64,000 nucleotides of DNA from Fomitopsis serialis (taxonomy: Eukaryota > Basidiomycota > Agaricomycetes > Polyporales > Fomitopsidaceae): contig NW_025954986.1 of the NCBI RefSeq assembly GCF_022376445.1, forward strand, positions 310,001 to 374,000, given 5' to 3'. Every line of letters starts with the position of its first letter. Positions within the stretch are counted from its first letter, which is position 1. The notes below the pieces were generated by a model. That model was given only the letters and a program-made list of their open reading frames with translations. It was not told where the DNA came from and ran no database searches. This document shows, one piece after another, positions 1 through 13,216 of this stretch. The position numbers and the translations under genes were made by a program.

Positions 1-1203
1 TTCATTCACCGTACTATGTAGACAGCTTCTCGTCGCGACGCGTGATCCGCAGGAAAGTCGCGCGATCATTTGCCTCGATGTTGGGCGACATGCACAATCC
101 TGTCGACGTTGTTGAACTTCGCGGGCCGCCATCGCGTAACATGTCATGATCGCGTAGGGAATTTAATGGGTTCTGCGTGCAGTCTTCGATCCGTGCGCAT
201 GCTGCGCGTTCGTTGCATTCTGCTGGGCGGTCAGCCACATGAACAGCAGACAAAGACGCAGGGGACAAGAAGAGACATACGTGGCATTTCTGCCTTCGCG
301 TTTCCAACAGCCGCTTCGTGGTAGTCGGCAGCCAGGCAAGCGCATTGCTCGCGCCGTTCCAGTTTACGTGCCTAGTGGCGTCGACCGTGACGGCTGGTCC
401 AGCGCAGGACAGTTAGCTTGAACGGGGCCATACACGCCGAGGATACCTACCAGCTACCTTCCTCATTCACGTAATGGTCTCGCTGCCCGCGATGTGGGCT
501 TGCCAGTCGGTATCTTAAGTGATCAGTCCTTCAGGCCGGCTATAGCTGTACCATACGTGTGAGTGTTAGTCCACAGAAGGGGTACGATCGTACTACTCGG
601 ATCTGGCCGTCTTCATGACACGTATTCAGAGGCATGACGGCACGAGTGGCGAACCCAGATGTTTGAGCGTTCGAGCGTATGGAAGAGCAGGATGTCGGTC
701 TGTGGCAAGTCCATGTGGCGTGAGATTTCGAGGCGGCGACATGAGAACACAGAAAGTGTGCATTCAAAATGCATACTCCTGCCAGACGGCTATGTAATAG
801 TATGTATAGCTACAACAGTGATCAGCGAGCGCATCACGGAATGCGAAGGCAGTAGAGGTTGACAGGTGCAGGACTCGGGTCGCCGCATGTTATATGCGCC
901 AAACATAACCAAATACGCGCATGCCAGCGTCTTTGAGTCGATGATCGCACTCGAGTCGCCACGTTCGAACGTTAACCCTGTCCAAGGTACTGGCGCTCTG
1001 CCTTAATACTGCAAGATAGCTGAGTCTTGTCATCGTCTAGGCGACACGCTCGTCAACGAATATGCTGTCCGCCCACAACGTTCCGGGCAACACTAGACGA
1101 CTTACTCTGATCGAAGTCTTGAAGCTGGATCCAACTACTCGACCAACACCCGCCTTGTGTATTGATTTTTTCGGGGTGGTCCTTCGTCAACTCACGCAGA
1201 AAC
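1..1203. other. no gene recognised
   Basis: Only short unrelated open frames are present. I see no conserved motif, no RNA gene and no clear repeat. Confidence 0.5.
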
Positions 1204-3746
1204 ATGGCGACTGCGATTGACCATTGGTCCGCAATACTCACGTTCATACTCTTCGTCCTCTCCAGTACGTTTCTCGCAGTTTGCCTTCCATACGTCGTCT
1301 GTAATCCGTTTCTTTCACTCGATTTTCAGATGCAGCCGTCATTTTCCCGGTCCGGGTTCCTATACCAGCCTTGCTCGTCCACCGTACCCGACAACTCCTC
1401 GTCGCGACTCGCGTCCTGGCCGAGAACCATTCCCCCATACGGAAGACGCACCTCCATTTCAACTTCATTACAGTGCCACTCGTCTCCGTCTTGCTTCCGT
1501 TGGCGACGGGCGCGATCGACGGGACAGTCGTGCGAGATGGCATCGTGGGCGCGAACGGGGTGCAGCCCTTGGATATCATGGCACTGTTCATCTCCCTGGT
1601 GAGTGCTCCCTTCCTCGCCCTACGCCTAGGCTTCATCTGGTGATTACTTCCAGGCGTATCTCAGCATCTCACTCGACGCTACCGGGCTGCTGCGCTTCCT
1701 TGCGTTCTGGGTCGTACGTAAGGGCGGGGGCTCCGGCAGGAGGCTGTTCACTTATCTGTATGTGTTCTTCCTGGTGTGCGGAGTGATAGTAGGGAATGTA
1801 CGTGCCGCGACCAGACACCGCGTACTGTGTCGGCTCACCCTCCGTGCTGGTTAGGACCCAGTCATCCTATCTGGAACGGCCTTCCTCGCATATCTCACGC
1901 GTGTTTCAGGGTGAGTACCATCTCTTCGTGACGCACCGCCAGCCTCCAAGACCTATGTCGACAATCGCGCACTCTACTGTGACGAATCTGTCTATCTCTG
2001 GCTTTGAAGTGGTGGACTAGCCTATTTCATTGCACATTGACGCTGAATCGTGTATCACAGAGTGGCCAACCCGAAGGCGTGGCTATTCTCGCAGTTCGCT
2101 GCTGCCAACATGGGTACGTCGTTTCTGTTCTCGCTTCATCGCGCCTGGCGTCATTGAGGGTGGAGGTCAGCACGTGGACGTGCTCTACATGCTCCGGTGG
2201 TGCATATATGCGTGGATTCACGACGCTATCAACGCAGATACGCACGTTTCCTTGACTTTGTTTCAGGTGTATCCTCAGCCGATTATCTGTTCATGCGCGT
2301 CCATGTTCCAGTCACATTTTGAGAGAAAGCCCTCGATCTCTCACTGTACTGACGGGAGCGCGATCGTCGTTCCGTACGGGACGCGTATTCATTTGCATTT
2401 TCATCTATTGGTGCCCTGCTGCAGCGCGAAACGCTTGCGGTTTCTCATAGTTCTGATCCAAAATACTGACGAAAGCCAGCATCTCTGACTTGATGCTCCC
2501 CACAGCTTCCGTCGTCCTCGTGTCTTCCAACCCGACCAACCTCGTCCTCAGCGGCGCCTTCGCGCTCAAATGGACGTCCTACATCGCCCACGTCGTCCTT
2601 CCCTTCCTCGCCGCCGCGGCCACCGTATACCCGCTGCTTCTCTACATGTTCCGCGCTTCGGACCTCATCCCCGACTCCCTGGACCTCGATCTAGATGAGG
2701 TGGGCGACATGCGAGAGTGCGTAGCTGCGCCCCGTAACGCTGAGGATGATTGATACGATGCGGAACTGCACAGGACGCTCGTCGACAAAGGAGGCGCTAT
2801 CTTCGGAAGCTGCTTGGTGTTCGTGACTCTTGGTGTGCTCGTCGGCACGAGCACGGTCGGCGTACCCGTCTGGGAGGTGACCGTCCCGCCGGCGTGCATC
2901 ATGCTCGCTCGAGACGTCTGGTGGGACTGGTCCCGGCACCAATCCTTGAAAAGCGCGAGTAGCCGCTCCACGTCTGTGACGGACACGCAGCCCGCCGAGG
3001 GCATGGAGCGGGCGGCACGCGAGGAGTCGGGCAGCGGGAAGATCACCAAAGACAGCATCGAGCTGCAGGAGCCCAGAGAGCAACGCCTCTCGCGAGACGC
3101 GCCTCCCCGCGTACCATCGACCCTCGCCGGTGTTGTACGGCAAACGTTCACGCGTATAAAGAATACGTTCCCCACAGTCTCCTCTATTGCGTCCCGCCTC
3201 CCGATCCCGCTCCTCCCCTTCGCGTTTCTCACCTTCATCCTCGTCAACGCGCTGTCTACGCAAGGCTGGGTGAGCCTCTTCGCAGGATGGTGGGGCGCAT
3301 GGGTTCGCGCGACTGGCACATTGGGCGCCGTGGGTGGGATGGGTTTCCTCTCGTGCATCTTCTGTAATGTCAGTCGCCCGCGTTACGTCTTCGTTCCACT
3401 TGCTGACTTGCTGATGGATCTGTATATCCGTTAGGTCTGCGGTACGAACATTGGCGCAACGATCCTCCTCGCCCGCCTCCTCCAGCTCTGGATCGCCGCC
3501 GCCTCGCCATCAGAGCGCGAACAGTACGGCGCCGTCTACGCGCTCGCGCTCGGCTCCAACTTTGGCGCGTTCACGCTGACGTTCAGCGCGTCGCTCGCGG
3601 GACTGCTGTGGAGGCGCATCCTCAGGCAGAAGGGCATACACGTACGCGCGCGGGAGTTCCTGAGGATTAACCTCCCGATCGCTGGGGTCGCGATGACGGT
3701 GGGGTGTGTGGTGCTTGTTGGTGAAGTGTATGTGATATACAAGTAA
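1204..3746 (+). CDS. ArsB/NhaD-type (arsenite or anion) membrane permease
   Basis: Multi-pass permease of the ArsB/NhaD (ion transporter) superfamily, predicted to export or exchange an anion, possibly arsenite, at a membrane. The first exon starts at ATG 1204 and encodes a hydrophobic helix (DHWSAILTFILFVLSS). Later exons carry LPLATGAIDGTVVRDG, the helix LFTYLYVFFLVCGVIVGN, the segment AWLFSQFAAANM, and the hallmark half-site VLVSSNPTNLVLSGAF near 2510-2560. A second half-site follows near 3435-3470 (VCGTNIGATILLARLL), as expected for the family's inverted-repeat fold. A hydrophilic loop rich in Ser, Asp and Arg (about 2945-3130) separates the halves. Introns are mostly 55-80 nt, but one (about 2112-2502) is near 390 nt. 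The intron after LDLDLDE appears to end in AC rather than AG (see findings), so activity of this copy is uncertain. Substrate is inferred from family only. Confidence 0.72.
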
Positions 3747-5346
3747 GTAGTCTTATATATTAAGTGTGAGGACAGCATTCATAATTCATCCGGCATACAC
3801 ACAAGTGACAGGTGACAGAAGTGCAGAGATCCGCAGGGAGCAAACTCGGATCATGATTGCGCAGATTATGCGGAATCCCGGGAAGCGAGGGCAGAAAGTA
3901 ACTTGATAACCGTCGTACCGAACGTTCGCGAAGCTGCCGTCGTGCACATGTCCGCCTTTCCGCGCCATGAGATGACCAGTGCGGCCATCACTTCTCCTCA
4001 CCGCGTCCGAGTCGAGCTTCAAGGCCTCACTATACTCACACTGTTAATGCTTGTCCACCGTGTGTCACGGAGTAAGCCACGATGAGCGGCCACACCTCGA
4101 ACCTTCCGATAACGCTACGGCATGTCGGATGTACACAGAGTCAAGAGCGTCATCCAACTACACCGAGTGCCTTGCGGTGCGCTGTACACAAGTGATGCGG
4201 CTGTTGGGCCGTACCTGTCGCCCTGAACGAGGTGTACGCAGGACCGTCCCAGTTCAAAGTACAGTGACACAGTCATAAACCCCAGGCCCATACGTGCAAC
4301 AGACGCGATGCTGTTTGGCCCCCTTTGACCAGCCATCTCCGGGACTGATCAGTCCCGATAGCTATGTAGTGTGTAGGCTATCCCAGTGCTTTATTTTTCT
4401 GACCATTGAATCCGATATCATATTCAGGACGCTTCGTTTGCTTTCACAGCACGAAGTATGGAGAGAATCAGGCTCGATATGCTGTATCCGCATGTAGTCC
4501 TCAGGCTGCCAGCCGGTGTCACGGAGACGTCCATGCGCATCGCGCGGAAATGAGAACCATCGTCCAAAAATACTGTAGCAACGCGGTGAAGGCATGGGAC
4601 ACCGGAAACACGGCGCAGAATGACCTCGTTCTGACGCGTGTTTTCCTGTCGCCGACATTAAGTAGAGTCGGATCTACGCACATTTAGACGTTGGTCGCCG
4701 GAGCTGCCTCTTTAGGCCTTAGGGACTGCCTAAGGGAGACTAGCCTTAATTAACGGGCCAGGTTCGTCTTCGAGGACAATAATCGACCGTCTTAGATTTG
4801 ATCAAGATGAAGATGCGTATCTCATTGATTCATTCGACGACATTGTGTACTACCGTAGTAGATGCTCGTATGGTCACACCGCGTTGTCAGTGGGCGAGTT
4901 AGCAGCGCACGCTTTACCCGCCGACCTGGCAGTGTATCACATTCCGCGTCGCTGTCGCGTTTGTGGTGGTGCTCGTGCAGGCCTGAGCCACCGCGGATCC
5001 GGATCGAGTTCGGTGGAAGGCGGCCCGGGTGGGGATGATCACGATGCATGACATGCCGCGCGAACTGTGGCTGTGAGTTCGCGGAGGTTTGCGGCTGTTC
5101 TCTCGCCGCTCTGATCCGATAACACTGGAAGCCCAGTAGCAGTAGTCTCCCCAGGCAGACGTAGACAATTCCTTCAACCTTCGTCCCTCAGGATATCCTT
5201 GTCTGATGTTGCCTCTTTTGCCCACCTGCTGTGTACAGTGCCGTGCCAATTGGAAGGATGTCGATGACCACTGGTCTAGTGCGGGCTATCTTTGATATGA
5301 GTGTGCCTCGCGAATCGTGTCTGTTAACCTAGTAAGTTTGCCAAGT
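3747..5346. other. no gene recognised
   Basis: No frame with family resemblance. An upstream exon of the next gene could lie near 4800-5050, where a short hydrophobic frame occurs, but I cannot support it. Confidence 0.4.
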
Positions 5347-6421
5347 ATGACCTCTCATCCCCTACACAGCCGCTCCCTCCGCTTCCCATCCATCGCCCCG
5401 TCAGGCACTCACGATCCTGCTTATAAGGCTTCCCCAGAGCACGGCAAATACTCTCACTCTGTTCCCTCATCCGTCTTTACTCCGAAGTGCACCAACATAA
5501 ACCCACTCGTCAGCGTCGTCGCTGTTTCCTCCCTCCTCGGGAGAGTACCCGATACGCTGGCCGGGCTCCTCAGCCGAGGACCGTTCTTTGCCTACACACT
5601 CGTCGTGCTCCTCCATTGGCCAGTGACCGTCTACAGCGGTTACTACGACGATGCTCGGCGCCACGCAGAAGACGAAGACGGGACAAGCTTCAGCAAGGAC
5701 TGGGCCGACTTTCGGGAGGGCTGCAGCGCACGTTGGGAAGTCGTCCTCGGTTTCTGCACGGTCTACAACGCGTATGCTGCTACTGCTCGTCCATGTACCC
5801 TCTAGGCTGATGCACTCAAGTCTCACAGGATCACAATAGGCATGCTTTCCGCACTGCCTGGCATCGTCGACGTCAGTATCATCTGCGGGATCGTGTGCAT
5901 GTTCGCAAGTGTGGTGTGCTTCGCGATAGCCATGCTGCTTCGCACGCACTTGAAGAAGCACGAGGATCCTGCCCGCGGAAAGGTTCGGCTCGCGGTGAGT
6001 CTTCCGGTGTGCAAAAGATTATTAATGAGATTAACTTTGATTTCCCAGCGCACCACCGAATCCCGTTGGACGTCAGTTCCGCTTCTCTTCGCCATCCCGG
6101 ATGCGTGGTTCGTCTGGTAAGCGCGACAGTGACACCGCCAACGCGCATACATACTCACCCGTCGGACATCCGCACAGGGCCTCCATCGCGTTCTTCGCGT
6201 TCTGTCTCACGTTCTACTGGGGACGCCTCGCGCACGCACCCGGCGGTGCCTGCGGGGCGCCCATTCCACAGATCGCGGTGGGCGCGCGCTTCTACGTTGC
6301 TGCCTCCGCCGCGTTCTCTGTGCTCGTCGCGTCGGGCTTCGCGCACGTCGCGTTAGTCATGTGGGCCTGTCATCGGCCGGTCGCACGAGACGCGGCTACG
6401 CCCGCGGCGAACATGCCATAG
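5347..6421 (+). CDS. multi-pass membrane protein of unknown function
   Basis: Unrecognised gene with convincing exon structure. Exon 1 (ATG 5347 or an upstream exon, ending about 5771) encodes two hydrophobic segments, NINPLVSVVAVSSLLG and FFAYTLVVLLHWPVTVYSG. Exon 2 (5829-5994) encodes two more, including VDVSIICGIVCMFASVVCFA. Exon 3 (6049-6116) and exon 4 (6178-6421) encode SVPLLFAIPDAWFVW, SIAFFAFCLTFYWG and a final helix around YVAASAAFSVLVASGFAHV. Joining these exons at GT-AG sites keeps one frame to TAG at 6419. About six or seven membrane spans and charged loops (HAEDEDGTSFSKDW) are visible, with no catalytic motif. It follows the permease gene in the same orientation 1.6 kb away, and no functional link is evident. 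The N-terminus is the least certain part. Confidence 0.55.
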
Positions 6422-7552
6422 CGATAGCGCGGTATATATGGCGTGGTATGTATTGAACCGCTGGACGGCCGGCAGCAGATACGGACGCGCTTCGACATTG
6501 ACAGTGATACGATAGGAACCTTGGTAGGTCGCTGCACCGGCCCCGGCGAAGCCTGGCGCCGCACTGCAGGGGCGCAGCCTACCAGGCCCGAGCCGTAGCC
6601 ATGGGATCAGCGCCGTGGCGGGAGCATCTGCACTGCTTCGTTGGACGTCATTCTTGCCAGATCCGCGCCCTGGCGTTCAAAATTCAGAGGTCGACATTCA
6701 CTAGTGATCAAGAAGGCAGATCCACGACTGTGCCGTGTTGTACAAAGACGATCACACTGCCCAGCCACCGCACCTTCGGTGTAGTGTGTTTTTATTGATC
6801 TCTCTTACTGTTACTGGAGGGCGATCGCGAAGCCCTATCATGTAGACGCTAATTATCCGTGCATACTACTACAATCAATCAGGTCGTTGGTATCTAGCTG
6901 TGCTTGGGCTCGGCGCACCTCCGTAGACGTGACTCCGCCGGGTGGGATGGGATTATAGAGACCTATAGCGCATGTATAGTAGAGCTATGAGCGTTTATTT
7001 ACGGTCTATGTACAGTCTTTGATCAAGGTAGTATGGTAGTTGCACACACCATCCAGTGAGCGCGGCTGCAGCTGGGTACAGACAAAACCCAGCCACGCTG
7101 CGAACCTCCGCGAAACATCCGCGCGTTGTGAGTGAACACTTCACTGTGAGTACAGCCTACAGCCTGCGCCGTCGGTCCAAGCGGCTGCTCGAGTATTCAG
7201 GCGCAATGACGCGGAACAACACCGCGTGCCAACCCTGTGCCCTCAGGCTGTGCGCTTGCGCCTTGAGCTAAGCTTTGACAAAAGTAATTCGGAGGCAATT
7301 GAGCCCGTTAAGTTACCCAAGAGCGCGAGCAGGAGTGGCCACACATGCACGTCCACGCACTGAGGGCTTCGCGAGAGACATCCTCGATGTCAATCTCTCG
7401 AATGCCGGCATGACTCACGACTACGTGCCAGAACATACACGCGAACAAGCATGCATGGAGTGAGAAGTAAAGCGTATTATATCAGTACAGATAGACGCAT
7501 ACATTGCAGCATACCATCCTGCGACAATAATCGAGGAGCACCCCTACGGACA
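6422..7552. other. intergenic, nothing recognised
   Basis: Convergent spacer between the membrane-protein gene and the 3' end of the remodeller gene. No coding or repeat signal beyond short chance frames. Confidence 0.5.
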
Positions 7553-10500
7553 TCAAAGACGCCAATCCACGAAGTGATCCATATCGAAGCGCACGAAGGC
7601 AAGCATGTAGTCGACGGTTGTGCCGCCTTCCTCCTCATCCTCTCCCGCCTCTTGCTCTTGCTCCTCCGCGAAATGCACCTCCGTGTCTTCAGCAACCGCC
7701 TCGTCCACCGGGATGTCCTCGAACGCAACCCGTTTTTGCTCCTTGTCCGCGCCGCCCTCCGCGCCAAAGTCGCGCTCATCCTCGCCGATGAGTTCGACCT
7801 CCTCTCGCGCCGCCACCGCCGCCGCAAGCGCGTCAGCCTCGTCCTCGACGTCGCCCAGCGCCTTCGTCAGCTCCTTCTCTGCCTCGTTGGACAGCAGCGA
7901 GTGCCAGTCGAACTCGCCCTTCTGGATGACGATGTTATCGAGCGTCCGCTTCTGGTTCGCCTTTCGCAGCAGTGCCTCTTCGACGGTGTGCGTCGAGATG
8001 AAGCGATAGATGTGCACGTCCCGGATTTGTCCGATACGGTGGGCCCTATAGTCGGGTTAGGGCATGGCAGGCACAACGGAGCAGGGCGATGCTCACCTAT
8101 CCTCACATTGGCGGTCCATTTGTGGATTGAAGTCGCTGTCATAGAAAACGACAGTGTCTGCGCCGGTCAGACTGGACAGAAGTCGTCAGTATACACGGGA
8201 GCTGCCAGCATAGAAACCACGCACTTGATGCCGACACCTCCGGATCGTGACGAGGCAATGAAACAGAATACGCGTGAATCCGAGTTGAATCGCTCCGTGA
8301 TGTACTGCCGGTCCTCGATCTTCGTAGCACCATCGAGGCGCAGGTACAGATATCCGTGAAAGTTCAGGAACGTTTCCAGTATATCCAGTATCCTCGTCAT
8401 CTGGGTGAAAATAAGGATGCGGTGGCCGCCCGCTTTGCGTTCTCGCAGAAGCCGCGCGAGTTCTTGCAGTTTACCGCAGTCGTACTGCAGCAGGGACGGA
8501 TCTGGGAACGCAATCTGCAACTTGACAGCGGCACGATGGAGAGTCTGGTCGAACTTGGCATCCCGCTGTACGGCTAAGACGCTCTCTTCACGACCAGCAA
8601 GTGTGATACGAGGAAGATCCCGCGCGATGACAGCTGGTGTGACGAACGCGAACCTGGCGATGGTGTCGGCCATCTCCTCAGCTCGTCCAGCATACGACTT
8701 GACGGCGGAGTTTATCCTGTCGAGCACAGTCCAAGGCCGCTTTTCCATCGACGACAGTGGGAGCAAGGGAGAGTACAGCCGCTGACTGATGCGGATGAGT
8801 TCTTCACCATAGATCGGCTGCGGCGAGCATCGCAGCCTGTTGATGTATCCAAAATGACTCCACTTCGCGATCTCCGAAGCCCGCTGGGACCATTCTCGAT
8901 AGCGCCTGAACCCGGAAATTGTCCGCGTGTCGTATGGCGGTGGCTCGCCCGGGAGCTCAGTAATCATGGGTAACCGCGGTGTCCCATCCAGGGACCGTAT
9001 CTCGGCAGAAGCGAAGGAAGACGTGTTCTGCTTCTGAATGAACTGCAGGCCGAGTAGGTCCAAGTTACAGTAATCGTTATCACTGGCAGCAAAAAGGCGC
9101 CGGCGAACGAGGAGCTCTTTGATTTCGAAGTCGGCGATGGCGGAGCGTTCCATGGCGAAGGAGGTGACGATCGGGCGAACCTCGAATAGGTCCGGATGGT
9201 TGACGACCTTCCTCAGCTGCATGAGGATGTTCGCGATCTTCTGGTAGACACCCGACTGCAGGTCGTACCTAGTGTCTGCACGGGCCATGAACTCGTCGTA
9301 CAGGAATCGCTGTCGTTTGGATAAGGGGCACATGACGAGGTGTTCGAATTTCTGTGGCAGCTCCTTCTCGACATCCCGCTTGAGCCGACGTAAGAGGTAG
9401 GGACGTAGCACCATGTGGAGTTTCGAGACGCGCTGTTGTGTCTCATCGTCCATGGTTCCCATCTCGATCGCCTTCTCAAGAGGGTCTGTGTTCAAGTCAG
9501 ATAACAGGCAATTCATAGAGGAACCGAGGACGTACTCGCAAACCACTCGCCGAATTCTTTGAGGTTGGCAAAGTTGCTTCCTGACATCAAGAACTGCAAC
9601 AGCGCCCACAGCTCCGTGAGGTTGTTCTGCAGCGGTGTGCCGGTCAAGAGGAGGCGTCGAAAGGAGCGGAACATGAGAAGGATATTCCATCGCTGCGACC
9701 GGAAGTTCTTGATCATGTGCGCCTCATCGAGGATCATGTAGTACCACGCCTTGCGTTTGAAAACATGCGCGTCTCGGCTTGCGAGCGTGTACGAGGTCAC
9801 GCAGACGTTGAAGTGGTACTTGTTGTTCCACCCCTGGCGCAGCTCCTTCCGCTGTTTCGTGCTTCCATGGTAGCTGAGGACCTTGAAGCCGGGGAGAAAC
9901 TTCTTGAACTCCATCTCCCAGTTCAGCAAAACGCTCGTGGGAACTATGATCAGGTGAGGGCCCCAGATTCCGCGTTCGCAGGCAAGATGAGCAAGGAGGG
10001 AGATCGTCTGGATTGTCTTCCTATGGTACTCGTGTTCAGCATCCGACTTTCTAAATACAGAAGGATGCGTTGAGCTTACCCAAGGCCCATCTCATCAGCT
10101 AAGATGCCGTTGAGGTTGTTTATATGAAGACTGGCCAACCACTCCAAGCCTGCTTGCTGATACGGCCGCAGATTGCCACGGAGGAGGAAGGGTGCTTTGA
10201 CAGGCGACGACGGATCCCATTCGACTGGTGCGACGGCATACGGCCTCAAGTAAACAGGTATTGATGACAGCTCTTCCTCTGCTTCGGCAGCAACGTCCTC
10301 GGCATCGTTCTCCGTCGGAGTCATCTCTAGTGCAGCCAAATCCGGTTGAGGTTCCTGCGGAGATGTCACCATTTCGTCGTCTGGAACGAAATCTGACGAT
10401 GGTGCAACATCCTCATGCGGAAGATCCTCCGCCATAGACTGCGACTCGGACGTGCCTACATCCTGGCTATCCTCGGGAACAGGGGTGGCTTGGTCAATAT

Positions 10501-13216
10501 CCATATGGTCGAGGGTTCCGCCATTCGTCAGATGGGCAGACACAGACGAAGGTCCCACCTCACCATCCACACTCGAGGTAGTCTTCGTGACCGCAACGGA
10601 AATGGCTTCATCGTCATGCGCCGAGAAGTCAAACGAACCGGACGAGGCAGCGAACGGGAATATGTCGCCCCAATCAGCCTTGCCAGGGCTATAGCTGGGC
10701 GGTATGGGTGTCTCCGAATCCGCATACTCGATGTAGTGTTCCACAGTAGGCGTCGGGCTAGGCGAAGGTGTTCGAACCGGTATAGACTCGACGTGTATAC
10801 TGGTCGATACACTTCGACTGCGTCGCGACTGGGACGCGATCCCTGAGTCGGGCTCAGGAGTTTGTTCCACGGACGCGTTTTCGGTCGTCGTCGGTCCCAA
10901 GGACGATCTAGACCGAGAGCTCGGACTGCGAGGCATCGACTCTGCGCCATCACCGAGTAGGAGACTGATATCAGCGCCTTCCTCTGGTTCGGACTCGTCG
11001 CTCTCCTCGCCCTCTTCGTCAGAGACAGCTGCGCCATCTGCCTCACTCGACAATGCGTCGTCTGGCTCCGGCGACGCCGATGCCCAGCGACTAAGTGCCG
11101 CCGATACGCTGCTGGACCGGCTGCGCGGGGTTGCCTTGCTCAGATCCAGCTGTTGAGCGGTCAAGATCTGGCCAGACTGGTCGAGGATGGCATCCAGGTG
11201 TTCCTGCCCGCGTATCCGTTCCTCCTCCTCGCGCCTGAGCTGCTCCTCCCTGCGAATATGCTACCACGACGCTCAGTCATCACGAGTCACGCGTGAGAGT
11301 ACTGGGCACTCACATGGACAGCCTTCTTCCACTCGTCGATGACGTGCCTGATCGTCGCCTTCGCGAGCGCACGCAGCCGCTTCTCTTCCTGCAGCTTCAG
11401 CTTGTCGTCCTTCACCGCTCGGCCCTCCCAGTATGCCCGCACCCTGCTTGCAACCTGGGCAGCGACCTGTCGACCGCTGGTAGGGCGATGCGTAGCACGG
11501 TCCTTGACAGCCTCGATAATATGCGACCATGTATCTTGACTGGTGTTCATGTTTGGCCCTCTCTGGGGAGGACTGACAGGCAGAGAATCGTCGCCGACGC
11601 TCTCCGGGAAGAACCGCCCCTCCTCGCGCAGTTCCCCTACGCGTCGCCAAAAGTCTGCAACTTGCTGGATGCGATCCTGGATAGCATCCTCGTTCACGTC
11701 GTTGCCGTCCAGCGTGGTATACGACGAGAGCAGCGCAGACAGCGAGGATCCGAAGCGTGGCGGGGGTGGCCTCTGCACGGGGCTCGAATACACCGGATCT
11801 GGACGGCGAACGATGAGTTTGATGCGCTTGAGGGGACTTGTGCTCGGTGAAGTAGGCTCAGCCCGACGAGTAGCAGAACGGGCACCATTGGGCGACAACT
11901 TGCGCTTTGTGGGTTTGCGACGGCTGGACAGAGTCGCGGATATCGACTCCGGAGGATGCTTCGTATGCGACAACGGTGCGTCTTCTGGACCGGCAGCGGA
12001 GAAAGATCGGCCGTTCGACTCGATTCGTCGCCTTTTTGCAGGGGGTAAATCCTCCACTTCAGCTGCGCTATCCCGTGCGTTCTTGACTCGTTGTTGACGT
12101 TTTATGGGAGAAACAGAGGGTGGGTCCTCGGTGACGGCCTTTGCCTTGCCCTTGCCCTTACCAACGTATGTACTGACGCTGGCAGGAACTTCTGGAGGAG
12201 GCATCAGGCGCGATGGTCTGGGCCTCACAGGAGCAGATATCGACGGCGTTGAGGCGGTGGGAGCAGGAGCTGTGACGGCGTCATTGTCCTGCCCTTTCTT
12301 CTTTGAACGAACTGTCTTCGACGGTGCTGCAGTTGTCTTCAAAGCTTGCAAACGCTCGGTGCGAGCCTTTCGCGTGAGCCGTGATGAGCTTGCACTCTTC
12401 GAGTCCTCGACCAAATCGTACTGCGATTTATACTAGTGAAGAAAATGAGCATTGCACACACTACGGTCACAGTTTTGGCAACAACTCGGCGATGACTCCG
12501 CTGCACCACACCGTTGATGAGACAAGTATGAGCGCAATCTGCGGTCGGTTGATCCCGCCAGAGGGTGCTCGCCCAAACTCTTCTGGTGAGTGAAAGAAAG
12601 ACGGGCACCCTGGCAGATTGCGCACACACGTCCGACGACAAGGGTATCTTCTGGTCGAACGATGTCACATCACCAGACCAAATGAGCGAGCGCGGACCGT
12701 CAGCACAGGTGTCCATAGTTAGTGCACTTGCTGAACTCTGACAGTCGATGCCAAAACTCTGTGTGGAGTAAGACGTACCTCGCGAAATACGGTCGAGCTG
12801 TCCTGTTTGGCAATCTTATATGCAGCGTCAAAGAAGAACGCCTCGCTCGCGTCGGATAACACACCTTGGGATCGTACGAAACCAATGTCACGAACTTCTC
12901 GAGGTGAAAGCGTTCGCGCACCTACAAATTAGGTTAGAACTCGCGCCTCCACGGATATGAGATATGATCCTTAGGGAGAGCATATCATCACACGCAGATA
13001 AAATGAGGAACGTACGTATGTATCATGCCTGTCAGAGACCTGGTCCAACTCTGTTTGCCTATCCTGCACCATGCGAGCGCGTTCGCGCGCGACGCGTTCC
13101 TCTACGCCACTCGCCTTTGCCCCGTTCTCCGCCGGATGGTCCGCATCCTGTCTGTGCCTAGCATCTCTTGCGACTCCAGAGGGTCCTGAGTGCCCGAAAC
13201 GTCCCCTAGTGTTCAT
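7553..13216 (-). CDS. SWR1: SWR1-type chromatin-remodelling ATPase
   Basis: Catalytic subunit of the SWR1 complex, which exchanges H2A for H2A.Z in nucleosomes in the nucleus. Exon 1 (from ATG 13216) and exon 2 (from about 12921) encode the N-terminal helical region ([18 protein letters not shown]). A Ser/Lys/Arg-rich exon begins about 12422 ([18 protein letters not shown]). The HSA domain lies at about 11640-11290 ([30 protein letters not shown]). An acidic Ser/Glu-rich linker follows, then the Snf2 ATPase: [15 protein letters not shown], Walker [12 protein letters not shown] across an intron, DEAH in [11 protein letters not shown], and [16 protein letters not shown]. The long family-specific insert separates this from the helicase C lobe: [56 protein letters not shown]. 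The C-terminus has the SWR1-like [13 protein letters not shown] and an acidic tail. Most introns are 50-70 nt. One N-terminal intron (about 12423-12776) is about 350 nt. The ATPase frame is intact throughout. Confidence 0.93.

Noticed and set aside
7451..8359. 302-codon plus-strand frame
   Set aside because: Antisense shadow of the SWR1 C-terminal exons, whose minus-strand translation matches the family closely.
12471..12766. MITE in the long SWR1 intron
   Set aside because: Short inverted repeats are present, but flanking bases do not form a target duplication and the repeats are only about 17 of 22 matched.
12855..12870. Two-base insertion frameshift in SWR1
   Set aside because: First suspected from an out-of-phase protein-like stretch, but a 62-nt GT-AG intron explains it without any error, so it is kept only as an ambiguity.
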